Positions 1 through 5,979 of a stretch of DNA of 11,159 bases are shown here, in pieces. Position numbers and translations under genes: made by a program. The notes under the pieces are model-generated. The model had not been told where the DNA came from. It saw only the letters and a program-made list of their open reading frames with translations, and did not search any database. The stretch comes from an uncultured Clostridium sp. Lineage in GTDB: Bacteria; Bacillota; Clostridia; TANB77; CAG-508. Position 1 is the first letter of the stretch. Every line of letters begins with the position of its first letter. The stretch is from assembly GCA_900553405.1 (NCBI GenBank), contig USDF01000046.1, positions 1-11,159 of the forward strand, read 5' to 3'.

Positions 1-103
1 AAACAATAAAATATATAATTTCTATTTGAATAAAGTTGAGAAAGAGTCATGTTAATGATAGCGAAAAATTACAATTTAGTAAGTTGTAGGGGAGATTAAA
101 AAA

Positions 104-742
104 ATGAAAGATGGAAAAATACCAAATCCAAATAAAATACACCCAATAGTTGGATATAATAAAGAAATATATGTAAAACCTACTATAAAAAATAAAAATA
201 TTATAGTTGGAGATTTTACTTATATTGCAGATACAGAGTTTGAAAGTCATGTAACACATCACTACGAATTTAATAATGATAAATTGATTATAGGAAAGTT
301 TTGTCAAATAGCTTCAGGAGTTGAATTTGTAATGAATGGTGCTAATCATCAAATGAATGCAGTAACAACATTTCCTTTTTATACATTGGAAGGTTGGGAG
401 CAAGTTCCACCTACACAAAATGACTTACCTATTAAAGGAGATACAGTTATTGGAAATGATGTATGGATAGGACAGAATGCAACAATAATGCCAGGAGTTC
501 ATATTGGAAATGGTGCAATAATTGGTGCTAATTCTGTTGTAGCAAAAGATATTCCACCATATCATATTGCAGTTGGAAATCCTTGTAATGTGATTAAAAA
601 GAGATTTGATGATGAACTAATTGAGGTAATGGAAAAATTAAAATGGTGGGATAAAAGTATAGAAGAAATAAACAATTTAATTCCGATACTAACTTCGAGT
701 GATTTAGAAAAAGTAAAGGAAGAATTATCAAAATTAGTATAA
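104..742 (+). CDS. vat: Vat/CatB-family xenobiotic O-acetyltransferase
   Basis: A 212-aa left-handed beta-helix (hexapeptide-repeat) acetyltransferase of the xenobiotic acyltransferase group, which transfers acetyl from acetyl-CoA to streptogramin A (Vat) or chloramphenicol (CatB). The NGANHQMN motif at residues 78-85 supplies the expected catalytic histidine (H82). Hexapeptide repeats run through GDTVIGNDVWIG (112-123), IMPGVHIGNGAIIGANSVV (128-146) and the CoA-site region VGNPCNVIKKRF (157-168). The C-terminal helix starts with LKWWD, also typical. Length matches Vat proteins (about 205-215 aa). The start is supported by AGGGGAG at 88-94, nine bases upstream of the ATG. It is followed by a terminator, so it is transcribed alone. 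By memory it resembles Vat more than CatB, but substrate cannot be settled from sequence; many such genes in gut bacteria are not proven resistance genes. Confidence 0.85.
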   Translation: MKDGKIPNPNKIHPIVGYNKEIYVKPTIKNKNIIVGDFTYIADTEFESHVTHHYEFNNDKLIIGKFCQIASGVEFVMNGANHQMNAVTTFPFYTLEGWEQVPPTQNDLPIKGDTVIGNDVWIGQNATIMPGVHIGNGAIIGANSVVAKDIPPYHIAVGNPCNVIKKRFDDELIEVMEKLKWWDKSIEEINNLIPILTSSDLEKVKEELSKLV

Positions 743-762
743 ATACAAATTACAATAAGTTG

Positions 763-796
763 GGTAGATAACCAGTTGAAATTATCTACCTTTTAT
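763..796 (+). terminator. Rho-independent terminator after the acetyltransferase gene
   Basis: GGTAGATAA (763-771) pairs perfectly with TTATCTACC (782-790), followed by TTTTATT. The loop also contains the -35 box of the next promoter, so the two signals overlap. Confidence 0.75.
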
Positions 797-804
797 TATA
801 TAAT
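776..804 (+). promoter_or_regulatory. Sigma-A-type promoter for the small membrane protein gene
   Basis: TTGAAA (776-781) and TATAAT (799-804) are separated by exactly 17 bases. A start near 811 would leave the GAGGAGG at 829-835 in the transcript. The promoter sits inside the preceding terminator hairpin. Confidence 0.7.
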
Positions 805-843
805 CGTAACAAGAATTAGTAATTTATCGAGGAGGTATTTGTA

Positions 844-1155
844 ACGAAAAATAAAAAAATTGGTATAGGTTCATTGTCATTGTTACTAGTAATTATTGCT
901 TTCGTTTGGGCTTTTAATATTTTTGGAGTTTGTGTTGGAGATCACATTTTAGCAACATTGAACATACCTACTTGGTCTAATATGGCTAATGAGACTGGAA
1001 CACATTACACTATTTTTTATTCATTTATATTTTTAATACCAGCACTAATATTATCTATTAAATATAAAGATAATTTGTTTACAAAGGTTGGAAAATGGTT
1101 ATCAATTACTTTTATTGGAATACTTTTACTTGGATTTATATTTATGGTTGTATAG
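844..1155 (+). CDS. Small three-helix membrane protein, start codon altered (ACG)
   Basis: I do not recognise the family. The frame encodes three hydrophobic stretches (roughly SLSLLLVIIAFVWAF, TIFYSFIFLIPALILSI and WLSITFIGILLLGFIFMVV), so an integral membrane protein of about 100 aa. A strong promoter (776-804) and a strong Shine-Dalgarno GAGGAGG (829-835) precede it. However, no ATG, GTG or TTG in this frame stands at a proper distance. ACG at 844, eight bases after the Shine-Dalgarno, begins a natural-looking N-terminus (xKNKKIGIGS) with positive charges before the first helix. The first standard in-frame start is TTG at 874, 38 bases from the Shine-Dalgarno and cutting off those charges. 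I therefore read 844 as the ancestral start with an ATG-to-ACG change: a non-canonical start, a dead gene, or a sequencing error. Confidence 0.55.
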   Translation, partial: TKNKKIGIGSLSLLLVIIAFVWAFNIFGVCVGDHILATLNIPTWSNMANETGTHYTIFYSFIFLIPALILSIKYKDNLFTKVGKWLSITFIGILLLGFIFMVV

Positions 1156-1192
1156 TAACAAATTACAATTTATATAATAGTTCTATAATTTT

Positions 1193-1226
1193 ATAGGGGC
1201 GTCAAAATGTCGCCTCTATATTTTTT
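1193..1226 (+). terminator. Rho-independent terminator after the membrane protein gene
   Basis: ATAGGGGCG (1193-1201) pairs with CGCCTCTAT (1211-1219) with one G-U pair, followed by a run of six T at 1221-1226. Confidence 0.8.
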
Positions 1227-1227
1227 G

Positions 1228-1297
1228 AGTATACCGCTAAAAGCCACGCTTTTAGGCGTAAATGGGAGTTCAGGGTGACTCCCTGTTCCTGCATACT
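1228..1297 (+). other. Structured, relatively GC-rich element of unknown function
   Basis: A 70-base stretch folds into a closed multi-hairpin shape. AGTAT (1228-1232) can pair with ATACT (1293-1297). CTAAAAG (1237-1243) pairs with CTTTTAG (1249-1255) and continues past a bulged G. GGGAG (1264-1268) pairs with CTCCC (1279-1283), and a competing pairing CAGGG (1271-1275) with CCCTG (1281-1285) is possible. It is more GC-rich than the flanks and lies upstream of a promoter-like region. It could be a structured RNA, an alternative-pairing regulator or a DNA recognition site for the element. It matches no riboswitch class or tRNA that I know. Confidence 0.4.
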
Positions 1298-1344
1298 TAA
1301 AAAAAGTTTGAAAAAAACGAAAAAATTTTAAAAATTTGCAACAT

Positions 1345-1373
1345 TTGATAAAATTTTTGACTTCATATATATA
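1345..1373 (+). promoter_or_regulatory. Possible promoter of the recombinase leader
   Basis: TTGATA (1345-1350) and TATATA (1368-1373) are 17 bases apart. Upstream, A-tracts at 1299-1305, 1311-1317, 1320-1325 and 1330-1334 are spaced roughly one helical turn and may bend the DNA. Very AT-rich context makes this tentative. Confidence 0.35.
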
Positions 1374-1393
1374 GAAATGTGAGGTGATGCAAT

Positions 1394-1435
1394 TTGATAA
1401 ACATGAAAAAGTTTTACTCTATTTCTATATTGTAA
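1394..1435 (+). CDS. Possible 13-codon leader peptide
   Basis: GAGGTGA at 1381-1387 is followed after six bases by TTG (1394), which opens a 13-codon frame (xINMKKFYSISIL) ending at TAA 1433-1435. Two hairpins follow directly. This layout resembles translation-attenuation leaders upstream of antibiotic-responsive or element-control genes. The start near the predicted transcription start and the tiny size keep confidence low; an in-frame ATG at 1403 is an alternative start. Confidence 0.3.
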   Translation: MINMKKFYSISIL

Positions 1436-1443
1436 TTTAAAAT

Positions 1444-1495
1444 AAAAAGAGATAACAATTCTCTTTTTAGCATAACATTTATTAATAATGTTATG
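1444..1495 (+). promoter_or_regulatory. Two consecutive perfect hairpins in the recombinase leader
   Basis: AAAAAGAGA (1444-1452) pairs with TCTCTTTTT (1460-1468), a terminator-like stem ending in five T. CATAACATT (1471-1479) then pairs with AATGTTATG (1487-1495). The second stem ends one base before the Shine-Dalgarno-like AAGGAG at 1496-1501. Tandem hairpins after a tiny ORF suggest attenuation of the downstream genes; this is inference. Confidence 0.45.
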
Positions 1496-1510
1496 AAGGA
1501 GTTAGGTTGT

Positions 1511-1606
1511 TTGAAAAATAATTACAATTTTTACGTTGTTAAACTTCACTTCGAAAATCCTCAATGTGCAATAGCACACCTGCGGTTTTCTTGTTTGTTT
1601 GCCTAG
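1511..1606 (+). CDS. Possible 31-aa small ORF in the leader
   Basis: GAAGGAG at 1495-1501 precedes TTG at 1511 by nine bases. The frame encodes 31 aa beginning xKNNYNFYVVKLHFE and ending FSCLFA, then TAG at 1604-1606. Its second half coincides with a hairpin (1553-1590), so the sequence may be constrained as RNA rather than protein. I do not recognise it. It could be a second leader peptide controlling the 71-aa gene and the recombinase. Confidence 0.3.
   Translation: MKNNYNFYVVKLHFENPQCAIAHLRFSCLFA
1553..1590 (+). promoter_or_regulatory. Imperfect hairpin upstream of the 71-aa gene
   Basis: TGTGC (1565-1569) pairs with GCACA (1574-1578) around an AATA loop. An outer GAAAA (1553-1557) pairs with TTTTC (1586-1590), with mismatches and wobbles between. 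A T-rich stretch follows. It may be a weak attenuator; no function is proven. Confidence 0.35.
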
Positions 1607-1663
1607 TAAAAATTTAATTCTTTTCCAAACGTGTAGATTTAACTTCGGGAAGGTAAATAAATT

Positions 1664-1879
1664 ATGAAACTTACAATAGCAGAAATACAAGGCACGAAGT
1701 ATGTTCAAATTTATTTGACAGAAGATGAACTCCAGAAAAAAGAAACAAAAGATTTAGTTAAAAAGTATAAACAAGAAAAATATAGCGTGGCTATTTTCGT
1801 AAGTGGAAAAGAGAATTATCCCGAGATTCTTGAAAAAATAATTACGAAACAAGTGGAATTAAACAAAAATGTATGCTAA
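1664..1879 (+). CDS. Hypothetical 71-aa protein upstream of the serine recombinase
   Basis: Function not recognised. The protein is 71 aa, lysine- and glutamate-rich, without membrane segments. It looks like a compact alpha/beta fold (KLTIAEIQGTKYVQIYLT, a central charged helix EDELQKKETKDLVKKYKQ, then SVAIFVSGKENYPEILEKI). The start is supported by GGGAAGG at 1647-1653, ten bases before the ATG. It ends 31 bases before the recombinase Shine-Dalgarno, so the two are probably co-transcribed. Position alone suggests an accessory or control role for the recombinase (for example an excision factor), but nothing in the sequence shows this. Confidence 0.65.
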   Translation: MKLTIAEIQGTKYVQIYLTEDELQKKETKDLVKKYKQEKYSVAIFVSGKENYPEILEKIITKQVELNKNVC

Positions 1880-1926
1880 CATGAAAACAAGCAATATCAG
1901 GCGAGATTTGGAGGATAAAATGACAG

Positions 1927-3492
1927 TTGTACGGATATTGTAGATTGTCTAGAGATGAAGATAAAGAAAACTATGCAAGTATTGAAGAACAGAAAAGAAT
2001 TATTCAAGACTATGCAATTTCTCGTAATTGGGCTATCTCAGACTTCTACATAGATGACAATGTTTCGGGATATACCTTTAACAGACCTGCATTTTCAAAA
2101 ATGATTGAAAAAGTAAAAGGAGGAAAAATTGATGTAGTCATAGCAAAGGATTTATCAAGAATTGGAAGACATAACGGACGAGTATTAGTTTTAATAGATG
2201 AGTTTAAGAATATTCAAAAGAATTTAATATTAGTTTCTGAAATGGGTGGAACTTATGATGTTTTAAATGATAGAGATGATACTATTGGAATAACAACATG
2301 GTTTAATGAAAGATATGTTAAAGATTGTTCAAGAAAAACTAGAGACCACATGTATTCTAAACAAAAAACAGGAAGATTAATTATGGGAAATTATTATGGA
2401 TATATAAAAGATCCAGAAGATATAACAAAGCTATATGTTGATGAAGAACTACGACCTGTTATAGAATTAATATATAAGTTATATACCGAAGAAGGAATTG
2501 GAAGAAAGAAAATTTGCGATATTCTAAATAGTAAATACAATTACCCAACTCCATCGGCTTACTATCAAATGAAACACCTAGAAAGAGGCAGAATATATAA
2601 ACATCCTGTTCAAAAATTATGGTCCACATATATGATAAGAAATATTTTAGAGAATGATGTATATTGTGGCACACTTAGAACTCATAAGAAAAAGACTGTA
2701 TCCATAAGAGGTAAAGCAATAAAGCTTCCAGAGGAAGAACATTTTGTGTTTGCAAATCATCATGAAGCAATTATATCTAAAGAAACATTTAACTTAGCTC
2801 AAGAAATAAGAAAGAGAAAACTAAATACAAAAAGTACATCAAGTACAAGAAAAAGAAACTATTACTTTTCAGGACTTTGCAGATGTGGTGATTGTGGATT
2901 TGGAGTAAGTGGCATAACTATAACTAGAAAACAATCTCAAAAGGGTTATGAATGTTCACAATATAGAACTTATGGTAAAGCTAGATGTAAATGCCATGAA
3001 ATTAAAGAATCAGATATAATTATACATTTCAAAGAATTTTTAAAATTCACTAAAAACAAATACATAGATGAAATAAATAAAATACAGATTCAAACAAAAA
3101 CTAATGCTAAAACAAATAATAAAGAAAAAATTAAATTTGAAATTGAAAACTTAAATGCTGAATACAAAGTTTTGATTAGTCAAAAAATTAAAGATTTAAC
3201 CAATACTACAAATGAGTATCAACGAGAAATGGTTGAAAATACATATAAAGAAGTGGAAAAAGACAAAACTAATCGTATGGAACAATTACAAAAACTATTA
3301 GAACAACAGCAAGAAGATTTAGACACAGAAAAAATAAAAAAATTAAAAACGGCAATAGAATATTTTGATAATATTCTAAAATCTAATGAACCCAATAGAT
3401 ATATTTTAGAGTGTTTAATTGATAAAATATGGATTTATCACGATAAGAGTGTGAAATTCGAGCTAAAACCTGAAATTAGCCGATTAATATAA
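1927..3492 (+). CDS. Large serine recombinase (TnpX/TndX type), start disturbed by a likely one-base insertion
   Basis: A 521-aa site-specific serine recombinase that would cut and rejoin DNA to excise or integrate the element. An N-terminal resolvase domain (about 1-150) has YGYCRLSR with nucleophile Ser8 and KDLSRIGR (74-81) with active-site arginines. The recombinase domain spans roughly 155-300. A zinc ribbon has Cys at 320, 323, 343 and 354. A charged coiled-coil region runs about 385-480. Odd point: the well-placed ATG at 1920 (GGAGG 1910-1914) reads seven codons and meets TAG. Deleting one T at 1927-1928 would give Met-Thr-Val-Tyr-Gly-Tyr-Cys, the usual start of this family. As written, translation must begin at TTG 1927, 12 bases from the Shine-Dalgarno. 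It may be weakly expressed, inactive, or a sequencing error. Confidence 0.9.
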   Translation: MYGYCRLSRDEDKENYASIEEQKRIIQDYAISRNWAISDFYIDDNVSGYTFNRPAFSKMIEKVKGGKIDVVIAKDLSRIGRHNGRVLVLIDEFKNIQKNLILVSEMGGTYDVLNDRDDTIGITTWFNERYVKDCSRKTRDHMYSKQKTGRLIMGNYYGYIKDPEDITKLYVDEELRPVIELIYKLYTEEGIGRKKICDILNSKYNYPTPSAYYQMKHLERGRIYKHPVQKLWSTYMIRNILENDVYCGTLRTHKKKTVSIRGKAIKLPEEEHFVFANHHEAIISKETFNLAQEIRKRKLNTKSTSSTRKRNYYFSGLCRCGDCGFGVSGITITRKQSQKGYECSQYRTYGKARCKCHEIKESDIIIHFKEFLKFTKNKYIDEINKIQIQTKTNAKTNNKEKIKFEIENLNAEYKVLISQKIKDLTNTTNEYQREMVENTYKEVEKDKTNRMEQLQKLLEQQQEDLDTEKIKKLKTAIEYFDNILKSNEPNRYILECLIDKIWIYHDKSVKFELKPEISRLI

Positions 3493-3510
3493 TATCCCAA
3501 AATTGAAGGC
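3493..3510 (+). other. Predicted attachment-site junction (attR-like)
   Basis: Between the recombinase stop (3490-3492) and the first peroxiredoxin-like codons (AAG GCT TTT at 3506 on) lies a short bridge. TTGAAGGC at 3503-3510 contains a GA at 3505-3506; TnpX and TndX are known to recombine at GA dinucleotides, so this GA is a candidate crossover. The exact point cannot be fixed without the left end or an empty site. Confidence 0.4.
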
Positions 3511-4084
3511 TTTTACCCCCGTATGTACTACAGAAATGATAGCTTTTTCTAAAGCCAATACATATTTTGAAAGACTAAATACTTGTTTAATAGGTTTAAG
3601 TGTAGACAGTAATCCTTCACATTTAGCATGGGCATATGACATTTATTGTAAAACAGGTATAGTAATACCATTTCCAATAATAGCAGACAGAAATGGCGCA
3701 ATAGCAAGAAAGTATGGAATGATTTCAAGTGACGTAAGTACAACTGAAACAGTTAGAAATGTATTTATTATAGATGACCAAGGTATAGTTAGACTAATAT
3801 TAGTCTATCCGTTAAATATAGGAAGATGTATTCCAGAAATATTAAGATGCATAGAAGCGCTTCAAACTTCGAAAGAAAGTAATGGTTCGACACCTGCGAA
3901 TTGGGTACCATGCGAACCTATAATCATACCAGCACCAAAAACATTTAAAGAATTAGAACAAAGAAATAGAGAAATAGCAAAAGATAGAAATGGAATGAAT
4001 TGGTATTTAAGTTTTAAAAATCCCGAAAAATGTATAAATGCAGAAACAAAAGAATGCAAAAGATTAGAAGAAGAAAACAAGTAA
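3503..4084 (+). pseudogene. Peroxiredoxin (Prx6/1-Cys-like), 5' end missing, cut by the recombinase element
   Basis: The frame resumes exactly at the peroxiredoxin active site: AFTPVCTTEM, with the peroxidatic Cys at codon 8 and its PxxxTxxC-type surroundings. The rest follows a Prx6-type thiol peroxidase: LIGLSVDSNPSHLAW, FPIIADRNGAIARKYGM, FIIDDQGIVR, then the C-terminal domain with NWVPCEPIIIPAPKT and GMNWYLSFK. About 40-45 N-terminal residues, including the first strands of the thioredoxin fold, are absent; the frame is open only back to a stop at 3485. The only standard start, TTG 3503, has no Shine-Dalgarno. Extra cysteines lie near the end (PEKC, TKEC). I infer disruption by integration at a conserved catalytic-site sequence. 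Precise excision could restore the gene if the other half survives. Confidence 0.8.
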
Positions 4085-4100
4085 TTGATTATAACTATAA

Positions 4101-4146
4101 AAAACAATAGTATTTATAGAAGTGCAATAGATACTATTGTTTTTAT
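4101..4146 (+). terminator. Terminator after the peroxiredoxin remnant
   Basis: AAAACAATAGTAT (4101-4113) pairs perfectly with ATACTATTGTTTT (4131-4143) around a 17-base loop, ending in a T-rich stretch. Confidence 0.7.
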
Positions 4147-4203
4147 ATTATAACAAAAAACAGTTAAAAACTTTCTTTTTTTGAAAAACTACCATGTAAA
4201 CTC

Positions 4204-4232
4204 TTTACAAATTTTGCTAAAAGAAATAAAAT
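4204..4232 (+). promoter_or_regulatory. Promoter of the ibrA-ibrB-like operon
   Basis: TTTACA (4204-4209) and TAAAAT (4227-4232) are 17 bases apart, each one mismatch from consensus. It is 54 bases upstream of the first gene. Confidence 0.6.
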
Positions 4233-4285
4233 AATAATAGACGAAAACACTTGAAAAAAAGAGGATTAATATAAGGAAATAAAAA

Positions 4286-5575
4286 ATGGCAAAAAAATAT
4301 TTAGAAAAAAATGTATTAGAGGCAACAATGGAGAGACTAGAAATTATATTTACTGAATTTAATAATATATATTTTAGTGTAAGTGGTGGTAAAGATAGTT
4401 CAGTAATGGTTCAGTTAGCAAACATGGTTGCTAAAAAACATAATAAAAAGTTTGATGTACTTTTTATAGATTTAGAAGCACAGTATAAACATACTATAGA
4501 CCATATAGAAGAGTTAAAAACATTATCTCAAATTAGAGACTTTTATCACATAGCACTTCCAATGGCACTTAGAAATGCAGTATCTGTATTACAACCGAAA
4601 TGGATTTGCTGGGAAGAAGAAAGCGAAGAATTATGGGTTAGAGAAATGCCAAAAGATGCAATAAATATAAAAAATTGTCCTTTCGATTGGTTTAGAAAAG
4701 GCGAAGAATTTGAAGAATTTATTATTCAATTTGCAAATTGGTATCAACAAAAATATGGTGAAAAAGTTGCTTGTGGTATAGGAATTCGAACAGATGAAAG
4801 TATAAATCGTTTTAGAACAATTGCTTTTCAAGAAAGAAAAATAACATATAAAGGATATAATTGGACAACAAAATTAAAAATGGGAGAAAGACATATAGAT
4901 GTATACAATTTTTACCCTATATATGACTGGAAGGTTGACGACATTTGGGGGGCTGTAAGTAAATTAGATTTAAAATTTAATTACATATATGAATTAATGT
5001 ACAAAAACGGTTTAAGTATTTTTGAACAAAGACTTTGTCAACCATATGGAGATGACCAAAGAAATGGTTTAAATCAATTTAAAGCGTTAGAATATGAAAC
5101 ATGGGGAAAAGTGCTAAATCGTGTAAATGGTGTTAATTTTGGAAATATATATTGCAAAACTACAGCATTAGGAAATATAAAGTCATCTAAACCAGAATTT
5201 ATGAGTTGGCAAGAATATACAGTATTTTTATTAGAAAGCATAGGAATATATAATAAAGATCTAATGATACATTACTATAGAAAAATTAAAAAATTTATGA
5301 TATGGTATAAGAACAAGTACAATGTAGAAGTTGAAAATATTCCCGAAACTGCACAAAATAAACTTGAAAATCAGAAAAAGGTAATTTCATGGAGAAGAAT
5401 AGCAAGAGCAATAGAAAAAAACGATTTTTATTTAAGAAGATTATCTTTTGCACAAACAAAAACAGATGATGAAGAACTTAAAAGATTAATTCATAAATGG
5501 GACAACTTATTAAATAAGACAACAAAAACTGATGATAAAGTATTGTTGAATATAATAGAAAATGAATGCAAATAA
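4286..5575 (+). CDS. ibrA: IbrA-like PAPS-reductase-family protein (DUF3440 type)
   Basis: A 429-aa PP-loop ATP pyrophosphatase related to phosphoadenosine phosphosulfate reductase and to DndC. The pyrophosphate-binding motif SGGKDSS is at residues 33-39. Family-typical motifs follow: DLEAQYKHT (62-70), CGIGIRTDESINRFRTI (163-179), YPIYDWKVDDIW (210-221) and CQPYGDDQRNG (251-261). The C-terminal 150 residues are basic and helical, as in IbrA proteins. The name comes from E. coli IbrA, which with IbrB activates eib prophage genes; the biochemical reaction is not established. The start has AAGGA at 4273-4277, eight bases upstream. Only 21 bases separate it from the next gene, so it leads an operon with the GNAT-like and ParB-like genes. 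Use of ATP and possible nucleic-acid or sulfur chemistry is inferred from the fold. Confidence 0.85.
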   Translation: MAKKYLEKNVLEATMERLEIIFTEFNNIYFSVSGGKDSSVMVQLANMVAKKHNKKFDVLFIDLEAQYKHTIDHIEELKTLSQIRDFYHIALPMALRNAVSVLQPKWICWEEESEELWVREMPKDAINIKNCPFDWFRKGEEFEEFIIQFANWYQQKYGEKVACGIGIRTDESINRFRTIAFQERKITYKGYNWTTKLKMGERHIDVYNFYPIYDWKVDDIWGAVSKLDLKFNYIYELMYKNGLSIFEQRLCQPYGDDQRNGLNQFKALEYETWGKVLNRVNGVNFGNIYCKTTALGNIKSSKPEFMSWQEYTVFLLESIGIYNKDLMIHYYRKIKKFMIWYKNKYNVEVENIPETAQNKLENQKKVISWRRIARAIEKNDFYLRRLSFAQTKTDDEELKRLIHKWDNLLNKTTKTDDKVLLNIIENECK

Positions 5576-5596
5576 TAAAAAAAGGAAGTAATAAAA

Positions 5597-5956
5597 ATGG
5601 TAGTAAAAATGAACAATAAACTAGAAGGATTTTATGGATATATGGGAAAAATATTTGGTTCTAGAATTGTCCAAAGACAAATAAATGACAGAATATATGA
5701 TGATAATGATAAAGAATGGTATACATATATAGAAGATGAAAGAGTTGTTGCATGTGTGTCTATATTAAATGGTGTGATAAAAAATGTATATACAATAAGA
5801 GATAACTACTTAGAAGAAATTTTAAAAGAAATAAAAAAAGACAGAAAAATAAAAGAAAGTGTAGTTCCAAACGTATATACAAAATTATACGAAAAAGCAG
5901 GATTTAAAATAAACAAAACAGATTCTATGAAAAATTTTGTAATTATTTATGACTAA
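5597..5956 (+). CDS. Small GNAT-like protein within the ibrAB-like operon
   Basis: 119 aa. The pattern WYTYIEDERVVACVSILNGVIKNVY (41-65) looks like the central strands of a GNAT acetyltransferase. YEKAGFKI (98-105) followed by a final strand NFVIIYD resembles the GNAT C-terminus with its usual YxxxGF. The acetyl-CoA-binding R/Q-x-x-G-x-G/A loop is not obvious, so it may be a minimal or non-catalytic member. AAAGGAAG at 5581-5588 supports the ATG at 5597; an in-frame ATG at 5609 is possible. It lies 21 bases after ibrA and 23 before ibrB, so it is expected to act with them. The substrate is unknown. Confidence 0.6.
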   Translation: MVVKMNNKLEGFYGYMGKIFGSRIVQRQINDRIYDDNDKEWYTYIEDERVVACVSILNGVIKNVYTIRDNYLEEILKEIKKDRKIKESVVPNVYTKLYEKAGFKINKTDSMKNFVIIYD

Positions 5957-5979
5957 AATAGAAAGAAGGATAAAACAAA

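Larger units (their letters stand above)
67..1529. repeat. Dispersed short repeat AATTACAATT between the left-hand genes
   Basis: The 10-mer AATTACAATT occurs exactly at 67-76, 1161-1170 and 1520-1529, with a 9-base match at 748-756. Three of the four copies are intergenic. The copies at 748 and 1161 lie within 10 bases after the stop codons of the two left-hand genes, and the copy at 67 lies just before the acetyltransferase RBS. The copy at 1520 lies inside a possible tiny ORF. Copies 1 and 2 also share a following TAAGTTG-like stretch. The only similar copy I noticed elsewhere is ATTACAATTA at 6332 inside a gene. The role is unknown; AT-rich chance similarity is possible. Confidence 0.4.
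1..3505 (+). mobile_element. Right-hand part of an integrated serine-recombinase element (left end outside window)
   Basis: A large serine recombinase of the TnpX/TndX type reads rightward and stops at 3492. Within about 15 bases begins a peroxiredoxin reading frame that lacks its N-terminus. In Tn4451/Tn5397-like elements the recombinase gene lies at one end and points at the attachment site, so the element should end near 3493-3506. No 5' half of the peroxiredoxin is seen in 1-100, so the left end is inferred to be off the window. Whether the acetyltransferase and membrane protein genes are cargo of this element is inference from position only. No relaxase or type IV secretion genes are visible here. 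Confidence 0.5.

Noticed and set aside
745..800. Integron attC site after the acetyltransferase gene
   Set aside because: GTTGGGT at 759 fits the GTTRRRY half, but no matching RYYYAAC partner or attC-like imperfect palindrome is present; the palindrome here is a terminator.
1228..1297. tRNA-like cloverleaf
   Set aside because: Length near 70 and a closing stem fit loosely, but there is no anticodon arm, no proper T-loop and no seven-base acceptor stem.
1502..1708. 68-aa frame on the minus strand
   Set aside because: It lies antisense to the structured leader and the 71-aa gene, with no convincing ribosome binding site; shadow of the plus-strand layout.
1920..1943. Programmed frameshift at the recombinase start
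   Set aside because: No slippery heptamer or stimulatory structure is seen near the seven-codon frame; a simple one-base insertion or TTG start explains it better.
3862..4107. 81-aa minus-strand frame over the peroxiredoxin end
   Set aside because: Hydrophobic shadow of lysine- and glutamate-rich coding sequence; no promoter or ribosome binding site.
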